NCBI RefSeq assembly: GCF_000336815.1
Contig: NZ_AOLG01000035.1
Location: 1 to 54,352, forward strand
DNA length: 54,352 nt
Direction: 5' to 3'
From: Haloferax prahovense DSM 18310
GTDB taxonomy: Archaea > Halobacteriota > Halobacteria > Halobacteriales > Haloferacaceae
Position 1 is the stretch's first letter, and each line of letters begins with the position of its first letter. A program made the translations under genes and the position numbers. Shown piece after piece: positions 16,702 through 24,386 of this stretch. The notes beneath the pieces were generated by a model. That model ran no database searches. It saw only the letters and a program-made list of their open reading frames with translations, and was not told the origin of the DNA.

Positions 16702-17352
16702 CGAAATTTTATGAGCCTATCCCAAGGCCCTATTCTCAACAATGTTTAATTCAGGCAAGGATTAAATTCTGTTGATTAAGAAAATTGTAGATAGAATACT
16801 AATATCTAGAATTTTTCTAGATTTAAATACAAGAGTTAATTGGCATACGCCACGGAGATCACGGAGCCAAACCCAGCTCGGATTCCCCTCTTATTTGACC
16901 CATGTGAAATTAGCGTATTACTGTGATATCGACATTCAGTCAGGAGTTTTGAACGTCACACACCACATTTCATCTGTTCTTCGACGCGAACCCGGGATCA
17001 GTAAGAGGCCAAATCAGACTCACATTGAATCAGATCAGTACTAAACACCCAGTCAGCAATCACGGGTCGGGTGACCGTGCAATCCCACCTCGAATCTTTG
17101 AATTGTAGTCGCTTTGACCAACCAGCGTTGCCAGTATTGCCAGTAACCACACCAGTACTGCCAGTGCACGATCTGTAGTAAAGCAAGTAACGACCCCGAG
17201 TTTCAGATGAACTTAGCTCCAAGAGAGAGATGACTTATTTGTGAAAGCTTGTAGATACAGGGCCGGAAGAAGTTGATTTACAGAGACTCGAGGAGAAGGC
17301 TAATGACCTTAGTCGTGTGGAGGACGTCAACGAAGAACCTCTGCACACACAC

Positions 17353-17372
17353 ACACACCGGTTTGCACGAGC
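17353..17372 (-). repeat. Origin box 1 (minus orientation)
   Basis: ACACACCGGTTTGCACGAGC. Its complement GCTCGTGCAAACCGGTGTGT is identical in all 20 bases to the box at 19216. A short CA microsatellite precedes it. Confidence 0.75.
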
Positions 17373-17540
17373 TTTTTCACACGTGACTGCACCCACTACC
17401 GGATTATTCCACAGTCAAACAAACACAATGATCAGATTTCATGCTAATGCGGGTACGGTACACATCCTTAGATAATAAACTTTTCTGTTATCCTAGATTG
17501 GAGTGTGGTCTCAACTGAAAGCATACTCTCGCAGGAAATA

Positions 17541-17560
17541 GCTCATGCAAAGTGGTGTGT
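17541..17560 (+). repeat. Origin box 2 (plus orientation)
   Basis: GCTCATGCAAAGTGGTGTGT, one base different from the box at 19261. It faces box 1 across 168 bases of A/T-rich DNA. Confidence 0.75.
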
Positions 17561-17790
17561 GTGTCCTATAGCTCCTGACGAGAAGCGACAGAGATGAATA
17601 GTCGTCTGTTCCATCTATCCGGTTCGGTTAAGACCGAGACAGCCGGATCGTTATCGTACTCGATCTGAGTGGCTACGTCCAAACATCCAATCTCGGCGAG
17701 TTCACCGAACAAGTATGGTCGTCAGTATTCTGGACATATCCTTGGCAGTGTTAACAGAACTCCACATCTGAAACATCCGTATACACGTGC

Positions 17791-17810
17791 ACACACCGGC
17801 TTGCACGAGC
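17791..17810 (-). repeat. Origin box 3 (minus orientation)
   Basis: ACACACCGGCTTGCACGAGC, the complement of GCTCGTGCAAGCCGGTGTGT. It lies about 95 bases beyond the orc1 stop codon. Confidence 0.72.
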
Positions 17811-17904
17811 TTTCCCAGAACACGTCTCTTAACAAATTCAGAATGACAAGTCAATAACTCCTTTTTCACATCGCCGGTGACGCTCTCGCGAGCTCAACAA
17901 CTAT

Positions 17905-19140
17905 TCAACGAATTCTGGACTGCTTCGAGCCTTCAGAGAACAATTGCTTCGTCCGATCGTCCTCCTGTAATACTTCTCGAATTAACTCCTCACGAATATC
18001 TAATTCATACAAAAAGAACGAGCCACCATTCAGACCCTCGTTGCGCTGCGTCTTCTTCAAGAATCCCTTCATCAACAGCTGAGACAACCGGCTTCGAATT
18101 GTTCGGATGGATTTGACGTCTGCGTCAATTGCTCTCGCGGCTCTATCATAATAATCGTAAATATCGGTAGAACGGGCTGGGAGTAAGCCTTTGTCTGCCA
18201 TCCGAAGCATCGCAAACAACGTTAGATGGCTTTGGGACGGCAACGCCTCCAGCTCATCCTTGGCCTTACCGGCTTCAACCAAGTCCTGTGCAGCGCGGAC
18301 GTGTCGCTCCTCAACCATCGACACATCCTCGCTTCTCGCTAAATCACCTGATTTATACAATAACTTCAATGCCTGACGTGCACTTCCGGTCTCTTGCCCG
18401 GCGAATGCTGCACAAAGTGGGATGACGTCGTCTGCGAGTGCCCCGTCGACGAAGGCATTTCCTGCACGGTCGTGGAGGATTGTACGGAGCTGATTTGAAT
18501 CGTATGGGGGAAAGTGGATCTCGTCTTCTGCGAGAGAGTCTTGGACCCGAGCGTCGAGTTGGTCGCGAAACGTGAAGTCATTCGAAATCCCGATAACACC
18601 GAGTTTGACGTTGTTTGGGTCAACCTTGCCGTTGGCGTTCGCCCGTGGTAATTGATAAAGGATGTCATCGTCTGTTCCAACACTATCGATCTCGTCGAGG
18701 ACGATGAGAAGATGTGTTGCGTCGATGTCGTTGATGTGTTGCCAGAGTTTCGCGAGGACCGCTCCATGTGAGTGGCCAGTTCCAGAGATCTGATTTTCAG
18801 GTTCTCGAAACGTGTTCACAAGTTCAACGGTAACCTGGTACGAGCTTGTTAGATTTTTGCAGAGAACGTACGTGACCTCTACATTGAGGTCATCGAAATT
18901 TTCTTGATCTTGCTTGAGTCGGTCGAGAACCATCTCTGTTGCAATGGATTTTCCGACCCCAGTTTGGCCATACAAAAATATGTTTTTAGGTACCTCGCCT
19001 TTCACAACGGGCTTGAGCGCGTTTTGGAACTCTCTGAGTTCGCGATCTCGCTCGACAAGGGTTTCGGGTGTATAGGTGTCGCGGAGGACGGATTCACGGC
19101 GGAAGATTGGGTCGTCATCGGTGAACGGCTCCAAGCTCAT
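17905..19140 (-). CDS. orc1: Orc1/Cdc6 replication initiator
   Basis: A 411-residue AAA+ initiator from the ATG at 19140 (MSLEPFTDDDPIF). The start at 19149 would add three residues. It has the N-terminal family signature RRESVLRDTYTPETLVERD, Walker A GQTGVGKS, Walker B LLIVLDEID, sensor-1 GISND, the arginine region ARVQDSLAEDEIHFPPYDSN, the lid AGQETGSARQALKLLY, and a C-terminal winged helix (RAIDADVKSIRTIRSRLSQL). It binds origin boxes and loads the replicative helicase for this replicon. Eight matching 20-bp boxes flank the gene on both sides. The closest downstream box is about 95 bases past the stop. Confidence 0.93.
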   Translation of the reverse strand: MSLEPFTDDDPIFRRESVLRDTYTPETLVERDRELREFQNALKPVVKGEVPKNIFLYGQTGVGKSIATEMVLDRLKQDQENFDDLNVEVTYVLCKNLTSSYQVTVELVNTFREPENQISGTGHSHGAVLAKLWQHINDIDATHLLIVLDEIDSVGTDDDILYQLPRANANGKVDPNNVKLGVIGISNDFTFRDQLDARVQDSLAEDEIHFPPYDSNQLRTILHDRAGNAFVDGALADDVIPLCAAFAGQETGSARQALKLLYKSGDLARSEDVSMVEERHVRAAQDLVEAGKAKDELEALPSQSHLTLFAMLRMADKGLLPARSTDIYDYYDRAARAIDADVKSIRTIRSRLSQLLMKGFLKKTQRNEGLNGGSFFLYELDIREELIREVLQEDDRTKQLFSEGSKQSRIR

Positions 19141-19178
19141 TGATACCACCCTCTCAAGGATTATTCTTAAAACCTCGC

Positions 19179-19214
19179 TTCAGGAGTTTCAGGAGCTTCA
19201 GGAGTTTCACGAGA
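19179..19214. repeat. Four 9-bp tandem repeats in the orc1 leader
   Basis: TTCAGGAGT, TTCAGGAGC, TTCAGGAGT, TTCACGAGA run head to tail from 19179 to 19214 and touch the first right-hand origin box at 19216. They lie 39 bases upstream of the orc1 start, beside an A/T box (TTATTCTTAAAA, 19161-19172). They could be an operator for orc1 autoregulation or a spacing element of the origin. Confidence 0.6.
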
Positions 19215-19215
19215 G

Positions 19216-19437
19216 GCTCGTGCAAACCGGTGTGTACACGCATATTCGAATACCAAAATAGCTCGTGCAAAGTGGTGTGTCTATGGGAATACCTGTGCAG
19301 ATGTATGTGGGTAGATGCTCGTGCAAAGCGGTGTGTCTATAGGGGGTATATCTGCGTAGATGTATGTGGGAAAAAGCTCGTGCAAAGAGGTGTGTCCATA
19401 TACACAATTCATAGATAGCTCATGAAATGAGGTGTGT
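19216..19437 (+). repeat. Right-hand origin array: five 20-bp direct repeats
   Basis: Boxes at 19216-19235, 19261-19280, 19317-19336, 19376-19395 and 19418-19437 follow the consensus GCTCGTGCAAAGNGGTGTGT. The last is degenerate (GCTCATGAAATGAGGTGTGT). All point the same way. Spacers are 25, 36, 39 and 22 bases, several of them A/T-rich. The array sits directly upstream of orc1, the usual place of a haloarchaeal origin, with three further boxes beyond the gene. The GTG and TGTGT portions resemble conserved parts of archaeal origin recognition boxes. Confidence 0.8.
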
Positions 19438-19463
19438 ACATGCATAATCGTGTAGCCGTGTTT

Positions 19464-19480
19464 GGCTCTGTTGAAATCTA
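19464..19480 (+). repeat. Solo IS6-like terminal sequence
   Basis: GGCTCTGTTGAAATCTA matches 16 of 17 bases of the ends of the 443-bp element at 3119. No partner end or target duplication is close by. It marks the junction between the origin array and the orc1 fragment, so it is likely the scar of an IS-driven rearrangement. Confidence 0.6.
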
Positions 19481-19504
19481 CAGATAATCAAGGCAGAGTG
19501 CTAG

Positions 19505-19745
19505 GGGCTTGACCCCGAGGCAATTCACGATTCGGAGATCAAGTTTGCCACCTACAACGCCAATCAGTTGACGACGATCCTTGAGCGGCGTGCCGACCGC
19601 GGCTTTGTCGACGGGGACGCGATCCCGCTCTGTTCGGCGTTCGCTGCCCAAGATGAAGGGAGCGTCAGGCAGACGATTCGGCTCCTGTATAAGGCCGGTG
19701 AGCTGGCGTTGCATGGTGACGACGACGTCGTTCACCTTTCTCCGA
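19505..19745 (+). pseudogene. Fragment of a second orc1/cdc6 gene
   Basis: In one frame from just after a stop at 19502 the DNA encodes EAIHDSEIKFATYNANQLTT, then ILERRADRGFVDGDAIPLCS, then AFAAQDEGSVRQTIRLLYKA. These align with the sensor-2/lid part of the neighbouring Orc1 (EDEIHFPPYDSNQLRTILHD...IPLCAAFAGQETGSARQALKLLYKSGDLA). The AAA+ core with Walker motifs and the winged helix are both absent. After about 19745 the frame continues as antisense of the next gene. It is a gene remnant left of an IS6-like end, either from an older replicon fusion or from an excised orc1 copy. Confidence 0.8.
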
Positions 19746-20133
19746 TGTTGGAGAGACGAGCTTGGATTTCGTCGGTATCGGCATTCGAGAGTGCTTCGAG
19801 ACCGAACTGAACGAGAAGCGGGTAGAAATGACGATTCTTCTTGAACTCGTCACGGTCCGCTTTTCGGAGTTTCAGCTGGGACTCGAGGTACGTGTCCTCC
19901 ATATCGTCGAGGATACTATCTGGGATATAGATCGTTCGGCCGTTCCACTCGTCCTTAATGTTCGTTTTATTCGTTCTGTTCGTTTTGTTCGGTGAATTCG
20001 TTTCTTTCGTTTCTGTCGATGAACTGGCTTCAGCGGTCTCAGTCACCTCGTTTGTCTCGTTTGTTTCCTCTACTTCCTCGTCGTCATCGTAGTTGCCTTC
20101 GATACCCGAGGCGCTTCCCCAACCATCGCTCAT
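19732..20133 (-). CDS. Partner protein of ParA (plasmid partition adaptor), with iteron-encoded tripeptides
   Basis: A 133-residue protein encoded directly after parA with a 4-base overlap. Residues 15-60 are acidic and Thr/Asn-rich and include tripeptide repeats ETK-ETN-SPN-KTN-RTN-KTN and ETN-ETN. Residues 62-133 (GRTIYIPDSILDDMEDTYLE, QLKLRKADRDEFKKNRHFYP) look like a compact helical or ribbon-helix-helix-type DNA-binding domain. In small archaeal partition loci the second gene binds the centromere and stimulates ParA. The tripeptide repeats are the translation of 9-bp DNA units that also occur upstream of parA, so this coding region may itself be part of the centromere. Confidence 0.68.
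   Translation of the reverse strand: MSDGWGSASGIEGNYDDDEEVEETNETNEVTETAEASSSTETKETNSPNKTNRTNKTNIKDEWNGRTIYIPDSILDDMEDTYLESQLKLRKADRDEFKKNRHFYPLLVQFGLEALSNADTDEIQARLSNIGER
19960..20013. repeat. Six 9-bp iterons inside the ParA-partner coding sequence
   Basis: Read on the plus strand: GTTCGTTTT, ATTCGTTCT, GTTCGTTTT, GTTCGGTGA, ATTCGTTTC, TTTCGTTTC, exactly in phase. Two more related units, CTCGTTTGT twice, are at 20047-20064. The same consensus (RTTCGTTKY) recurs upstream of parA at 20971-20997, 21096-21115 and 21193-21224. Confidence 0.75.
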
Positions 20134-20948
20134 GCTTCAACCTCCAGGGCTGAGGTTTTCTCGAAGGTTTCGTCGAGCAGGTCTGCGATGTCGTTGAATA
20201 GCGAGCGGGCGTCTTCGACGCGCTTATTCTCCTTACTGAAGCCGAAGATCGATACGCCCTCACCAATCGATTGCGAGAGATCCGTTCGCTTCGGGATCTC
20301 GAAGAGAGGTAGCGAGTAGGCAGATTTGATTTCCTCAATCGTGTTCCGGTGTTCAGCGTTCTGCTCGACCCGATTGCACACAATAGCGAGGCGGTTGACG
20401 TCTCCGTAGGCTGGCTCAAGGGACTGAAGTTGTTTTGCGAAAATTCGGAGACTATTGGCATTGAGCGTCTCGGGGAGTACTGGAATGATAACGCTCCGCG
20501 TCGCGACGAGGGCGTTATCGGTGAGAACATTGAGCGACGGTGGAGTATCGACGACGATGTAGTCGTAGTCCTTGTTGAGTTTGTCGAGAGTCATTCCCAG
20601 ACGCTCTCGGCTTTTGGGCGCTTCAAGCAGCGTTTGGATGTTCTTATTGTTCGCAAGCTTCTCGCTAGCAGGAAGAATATCAAACTCTTCGTGCTCGACG
20701 ATGATGTCATTCACTAACTCCATCTGATCGAAGTCAAGGACATCGAAGAGCGTGGTGCGGTCAGTATCGTAGTACAGATCGCTGTAGCCGAGTGAGCATG
20801 TGAGTCCACCGTGATAGTCGATATCGACCAAGAGGACGTCGTGCCCCCGGGCAGCAAGCGCTCCACCGGTGTGAATAACGTCGGTTGTCTTCCCCGCGCC
20901 TCCCTTCTGGTTTGCTACAGTAATTCGTGCGGCGTTAGTGTCGGTCAT
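20130..20948 (-). CDS. parA: ParA-family partition ATPase
   Basis: A 272-residue deviant-Walker ATPase. Walker A with the signature lysine is KGGAGKTT at residues 15-22. A VLLVDID strand follows, then DYDYIVVDTPPSLNVLTDNA as Walker B/switch II, and a NRVEQN base-binding loop. The usual DxDPQGN motif is changed to DIDYHGG. It would segregate the replicon by forming ATP-dependent gradients on the nucleoid, with the small downstream protein as adaptor. Arrays of 9-bp repeats fill the 290 bases upstream of its start, where both the centromere and the operator of such loci usually lie. Confidence 0.88.
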   Translation of the reverse strand: MTDTNAARITVANQKGGAGKTTDVIHTGGALAARGHDVLLVDIDYHGGLTCSLGYSDLYYDTDRTTLFDVLDFDQMELVNDIIVEHEEFDILPASEKLANNKNIQTLLEAPKSRERLGMTLDKLNKDYDYIVVDTPPSLNVLTDNALVATRSVIIPVLPETLNANSLRIFAKQLQSLEPAYGDVNRLAIVCNRVEQNAEHRNTIEEIKSAYSLPLFEIPKRTDLSQSIGEGVSIFGFSKENKRVEDARSLFNDIADLLDETFEKTSALEVEA

Positions 20949-20970
20949 TTCTTTCGTTCCACTCTGTTAG

Positions 20971-21224
20971 TTCGTTGCGTTCGTTGCGTTCGTTGCGTTC
21001 AGCAAGGGCGTTTCATTCGGTGAATGAATCACTACGGAATTAAAACCAACTATTCGTTTCGCTCGTTGAATGAAACGAATTCATTTCAACTATTGCGTTC
21101 GTTTCATTCGTTTCTATCATTTACTTCAATGAATGCGTCTGCAGCCGGTATAGTCGATCAGTTTTATTCTGTGGACGGTTCATATCTCTCTCATTCGTTT
21201 CATTCGTTTTGTTCGTTTTGTTCG
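20971..21224. repeat. 9-bp iteron clusters upstream of parA (candidate centromere/operator)
   Basis: TTCGTTGCG is repeated three times head to tail at 20971-20997. Further units are GTTCGTTTC and ATTCGTTTC at 21098-21115, and ATTCGTTTC, ATTCGTTTT, GTTCGTTTT, GTTCG at 21193-21224. Between them are inverted forms (GAATGAAACGAATTCATTTC, 21067-21086). Period, sequence and location upstream of parA fit a centromere. Short frames here encode only repeat-derived residues. Confidence 0.7.
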
Positions 21225-21610
21225 GGTGGTCGCGAGGTTGTACCGGCGACACTCGCAAAGGCGGAATTCTCTTGTACGCGCCCGATTCTGACGGGTGGTG
21301 CGTCACCTAGTTGGACGCTAAGAACGATGAAGAACGTGGGCCTGTGGGCCGGTCGGTGTAGAGTGTATGAACAATCGTGCGGCGCTGTATCCCCTACTCG
21401 CTGCCTTCGTCGCTCCTTGAGGAAGGAGGCTTAGCGCCTATCTCCTGCTAAACATTTTTCGTGCGCTATCTTTTTGAAGGCGAGAATCCCGCCGTTTACG
21501 GTGGGCGTGAAGCCGACAACACCTACACGAACCACCATCGGTTGCAGGCCAAATACCCAACGACTGCAAGCCTTTATTAGAATTGGGTGTGTTGAAATCG
21601 GAACGGCCAA

Positions 21611-22003
21611 ATGAAGTACAACCTCGAAACCCGGTCGCACACAGTCTACGCGCTCCAATATCACTTCGTAACCGTCACGAAGTACCGCGCAGACCTACTC
21701 ACCGACGAAATCGCAGAGCGTATCGGTGAGATTGCCAGCGACATCTCCGAGGACTTCGGCGTGAGCATCCAGAACGTCAACGGCGGTTCCGACCATGTTC
21801 ACATTCTGTTCACGGCGAAGCCAACGACCGACCTCACCAAGTTCATCAACTCACTCAAGGGCGTCACATCCCGCAAAATCCGTGATGAGAACCCCGAGGT
21901 TCGGCAGGCACTCGACAAGGCGTTCTGGCAACCGGGGTATTTCCTCGCCACCACCGGCCAAGTGAGCATCGACGTACTCATGAAGTACGTGGAGGAGCAG
22001 TAG
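21611..22003 (+). CDS. tnpA: TnpA, Y1 HUH transposase of the IS200/IS605 family
   Basis: A 130-residue HUH single-strand transposase. It has the metal-binding HUH motif in GGSDHVHILF (His62-Val-His64), an N-terminal YHFVTVTKYR strand, and the catalytic tyrosine in the last helix (VLMKYVEEQ, Tyr126). It excises and inserts the element as single-stranded circles using the end hairpins. The protein is full length for the family. Its stop lies one base before the tnpB start, so they are coupled. Confidence 0.93.
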   Translation: MKYNLETRSHTVYALQYHFVTVTKYRADLLTDEIAERIGEIASDISEDFGVSIQNVNGGSDHVHILFTAKPTTDLTKFINSLKGVTSRKIRDENPEVRQALDKAFWQPGYFLATTGQVSIDVLMKYVEEQ

Positions 22004-22004
22004 C

Positions 22005-23264
22005 GTGTCTCCGACCGTCACGAAAACGTTGCAGGCGACGTTCGCGCCACCCACCGCACACAAGCAGTCGAAACTCAACGACCTGCTCGACACGTACCGT
22101 GACGGTCTGCAAGAGGCGTTCGACGCCGGGGCGAGTACCATGTCGGCAGTCAGCGACATCGTGACACCCTACGACCTGCCGTATCAGGCGAAGGCTGCCC
22201 TCTGCAACTACGTCCCGAAACTCCGCAAGACCTACAACGCGAAGGAATTGGACGACGAACACCCGATACGGCTCACGAATCAGGCTGCAAAGTTCGACTA
22301 CTCCGAAGAACGCGACTACGAGTTTACGTGGTGGGTTCCCCGACCGGGGCGTGGAACGAATTTCTGGATACCGCTCCGTATCAATCCCGAGCAAGAAGCC
22401 CTCTGGCACGACCTCGTATCGGAGGACGCAAAGGCGGGGGAGATACGGCTTCAGAAGCACCGGAAGAACTGGGTACTGCACGTCACCGTCGAGTACCCGG
22501 TCGAAGAACCAGCGACGGACGGTGACGCCACGCACATCGGCTTAGACATCGGAGAAACCGCCCTCATCACGGGCTGTGCCCTCAAGGACGGTTCTCCGTC
22601 TGACCCGTTCGTGTGTAACGGAAGCAGAGCGAAGCATCTCCGCAAAGAGATGCACACGACCCTGAAACGACTCCAAGAGCGTAACGCATCCGAGTGGCGG
22701 ATTGGAGACCGCTTCTCGTACTACCAGAACGCGCTCACCGACAGCGTGGAGAAAGCGTCTCGGCAGGCCGTCGAGTACGCCAAGCAGTTCGAGAACCCGG
22801 TGTTGGTGATGGAGGACTTGACGTACATCCGTGAGCGCCTCGACTACGGGAAGTACATGAACCGTCGCCTTCACTCGTGGGCGTTCGCCCGACTGCAAGG
22901 GCGCATCGAGGACAAGGCGACGGAAGCAGGCATCCCGGTCGAGTACGTGAATCCGGCGTACACCTCGCAGACGTGCCACTCGTGCCACCGTATCGGTCGG
23001 CGGGACTCTCAGGCAGAGTTCCGGTGTCCGCACGACGACTGCCACGTTTCGACGTTTCAGGCTGACATCAACGCTTCCGCGAACATCGCACGACGGATTG
23101 ACCCATGGGGAGAGAGCGTCCCGCTTGACAAGGCGGAACGCGATGACTCACCTCGGGATGGGCGCGGTTGTGACACCGCCACGACTCACCGTGAGAAGAG
23201 CGTACCAGCGCAGATGACGCTCACAGCCTACGAAGAGTCTAAACCCTCTGCCAGCGAGGACTAA
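22005..23264 (+). CDS. tnpB: TnpB, RNA-guided RuvC nuclease of the IS605 element
   Basis: A 419-residue TnpB starting at GTG. The RuvC catalytic residues are all present: Asp181 in GLDIGETALITG, Glu270 in VLVMEDL, and Asp354 in DINASAN. The zinc ribbon is CHSC (Cys324, Cys327) with CPHDDCH (Cys341, Cys346). TnpB uses a short RNA from the element's right end to cut the empty donor site and so retain the element. All the catalytic parts are intact. The C-terminal 55 residues are low-complexity and overlap the expected guide-RNA scaffold DNA. Confidence 0.93.
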   Translation: MSPTVTKTLQATFAPPTAHKQSKLNDLLDTYRDGLQEAFDAGASTMSAVSDIVTPYDLPYQAKAALCNYVPKLRKTYNAKELDDEHPIRLTNQAAKFDYSEERDYEFTWWVPRPGRGTNFWIPLRINPEQEALWHDLVSEDAKAGEIRLQKHRKNWVLHVTVEYPVEEPATDGDATHIGLDIGETALITGCALKDGSPSDPFVCNGSRAKHLRKEMHTTLKRLQERNASEWRIGDRFSYYQNALTDSVEKASRQAVEYAKQFENPVLVMEDLTYIRERLDYGKYMNRRLHSWAFARLQGRIEDKATEAGIPVEYVNPAYTSQTCHSCHRIGRRDSQAEFRCPHDDCHVSTFQADINASANIARRIDPWGESVPLDKAERDDSPRDGRGCDTATTHREKSVPAQMTLTAYEESKPSASED

Positions 23265-23330
23265 CTGGTATTCCCCATGCGTGGGAAGCCTCGCCGTTTA
23301 CGGCGAGGAGGATGTCACCACATGATTTCC
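23130..23330 (+). ncRNA. Predicted omega/re-RNA scaffold at the right end
   Basis: TnpB guide RNAs overlap the 3' end of tnpB and end with the right-end hairpin, the guide being the first bases beyond the element. Here the terminal hairpin is CCTCGCCG-TTTA-CGGCGAGG at 23289-23308. The guide would start near 23317, at flanking sequence CACCACATGATT. Boundaries are inferred from family knowledge. Confidence 0.45.
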
Positions 23331-23371
23331 TGTGGAGACAGACTGTGTCACATGCGTCTCCACAATCCCCC

Positions 23372-23524
23372 ATGACAAGTGATTCGACGGCGCTTGGTCG
23401 ATGCCCTGATTGCGGCGAAGAGATTGAGGCATACCAGTCGATTATTGAGTTTGAGGAGGCCGATGGGACAACTGGTGTGTTCGCAGAGTGCTATTCATGC
23501 GACGAGGTCGTCCGTCCAGAGTGA
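23372..23524 (+). CDS. Small zinc-ribbon protein
   Basis: A 50-residue protein from the ATG at 23372. It contains two Cys-x2-Cys pairs, CPDCGEE near the N-terminus and CYSCDE near the C-terminus, that would bind one zinc ion, as in the many small CPxCG-type haloarchaeal proteins. An upstream in-frame ATG at 23312 lies inside the IS605 right-end region and is less likely. It sits 10 bases from the convergent nucleotidyltransferase gene. Function is unknown. Related micro-proteins act in regulation. Confidence 0.6.
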   Translation: MTSDSTALGRCPDCGEEIEAYQSIIEFEEADGTTGVFAECYSCDEVVRPE

Positions 23525-23534
23525 CGAACTGGCG

Positions 23535-24386
23535 CTACTTGTTCTCAATTTTCTCTTGGAGGACGAGTGATCCGTCCTCACCGTATCTGACGAGCCCGAT
23601 CTGGTGGAGCCATTTAATACCGGACGTAGCTGTCTCCTCACCAACCCTCGATTCGACTGTCCGTTCGGGAACTCCTTCGTACAGGTCGTCATCGTATTCG
23701 GTTTCCGCAAGTAGTCGAATACACTGAGCGACCCGTTCACCGTCCACGGTTCGCGAGTGCAAACGTTCGATTTCATCTTGGATGTCGAACGAGTACCCTT
23801 GCTCTTTGAGGCGGGCGAGTTTGTGTTTCATGGCACCGACGAACTCGTCTCGACCAATAAGCGACAACTGGGTGTGCACCTCTTGGACGATTAACTCCTC
23901 ATCGATCCCTGCTTGTGCGAGTACAACCATGTCGTCGACGTCATCGTCTCTGTTTGCGACTGATTTGAAGAGGAAGATATCGTCGAGCGACACCATCCGG
24001 ACAGTCAACGGTCCATCTTCGAAGAGGTGCTGGCTTCGGGCCTCCATGTCGTCACTCAGCATGAGTACACCGGCGACTTGTCTGTGGAAGACGTCGAATC
24101 GACGCTTACCGTTTTCGAGGATGAACGCAGCATCAAGTTCGTCATACTCTTGTTCGAGATCTTCTGGCGGCTCATATCCCGCTGCGGTGAGTGCTGCCCA
24201 AAGCTGCTTGAGTTCGTACTCTTCTCTGACGATGAGGTCGATGTCTTTTGTCGCGTTCTTGAGCTCTTGGAGCGTAAGAGCACCTCCTCCAATGAGGTAA
24301 ACCGTGATCGGCTCGTTGATCAGGTTCGCGAGTTCGTGAAACTGTTCTCGGATCGCCGTGTATTCCAACGTCGATTCGCGGGTCAT
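23535..24386 (-). CDS. AbiEii-like / DUF6036 nucleotidyltransferase (probable toxin)
   Basis: A 283-residue nucleotidyltransferase. The core motif is YLIGGGALTLQELKNATKDI followed by DLIV, with the metal-binding Asp pair in KDIDL. A second acidic position lies in RFDVFH. The C-terminal 100 residues are helical and end with a winged-helix-like stretch (TSGIKWLHQIGLVRYGEDGS). It overlaps the upstream HTH gene as ATGA, the organisation of AbiE-type systems in which an HTH protein (AbiEi) controls a nucleotidyltransferase toxin (AbiEii) that blocks phage or stabilises plasmids. It is more elaborate than the related enzyme at 1127-1738. Confidence 0.75.
   Translation of the reverse strand: MTRESTLEYTAIREQFHELANLINEPITVYLIGGGALTLQELKNATKDIDLIVREEYELKQLWAALTAAGYEPPEDLEQEYDELDAAFILENGKRRFDVFHRQVAGVLMLSDDMEARSQHLFEDGPLTVRMVSLDDIFLFKSVANRDDDVDDMVVLAQAGIDEELIVQEVHTQLSLIGRDEFVGAMKHKLARLKEQGYSFDIQDEIERLHSRTVDGERVAQCIRLLAETEYDDDLYEGVPERTVESRVGEETATSGIKWLHQIGLVRYGEDGSLVLQEKIENK

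Larger units (their letters stand above)
16702..17904. other. Long intergenic region: transfer-operon promoter and left half of the replication origin
   Basis: About 1.2 kb without a convincing gene. The part next to the transfer operon (16735-16850) is very A/T-rich and contains the perfect hairpin ATCTAGAA-TTT-TTCTAGAT (16804-16822). At 17120-17170 the pentamer CCAGT recurs (CCAGTATTGCCAGT, CCAGTACTGCCAGT). Three origin boxes lie at 17353-17372, 17541-17560 and 17791-17810. The first two face each other across an A/T-rich stretch (about 17400-17500), a reasonable place for duplex unwinding. Short frames here lack domain content. Confidence 0.6.
21475..23316 (+). mobile_element. IS200/IS605-family element with tnpA and tnpB
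   Basis: Element with divergent-free tandem tnpA and tnpB and subterminal hairpins at both ends: CCCGCCG-TTTA-CGGTGGG at 21488-21505 on the left and CCTCGCCG-TTTA-CGGCGAGG at 23289-23308 on the right. As expected for this family there are no inverted terminal repeats and no target duplication. The exact tips are approximate to about 10 bases. Both genes look intact, so the element may be active. Confidence 0.8.

Noticed and set aside
16998-17222. A minus-strand frame with Thr-Gly repeats
   Set aside because: It arises from the CCAGT DNA repeats at 17120-17170 and has no start context or homologous features.
19216-19437. Regular direct repeats with spacers, superficially CRISPR-like
   Set aside because: Repeats are 20 bp with variable bases, spacers are 22-39 bp and uneven, no cas genes are near, and the same boxes occur inverted beyond orc1. 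They fit origin boxes.
21024-21434. A 136-codon plus-strand frame over the parA upstream region
   Set aside because: Its Ser/Phe-rich first half is the translation of the 9-bp iterons, the rest is unlike any protein, and it runs through candidate centromere sequence.
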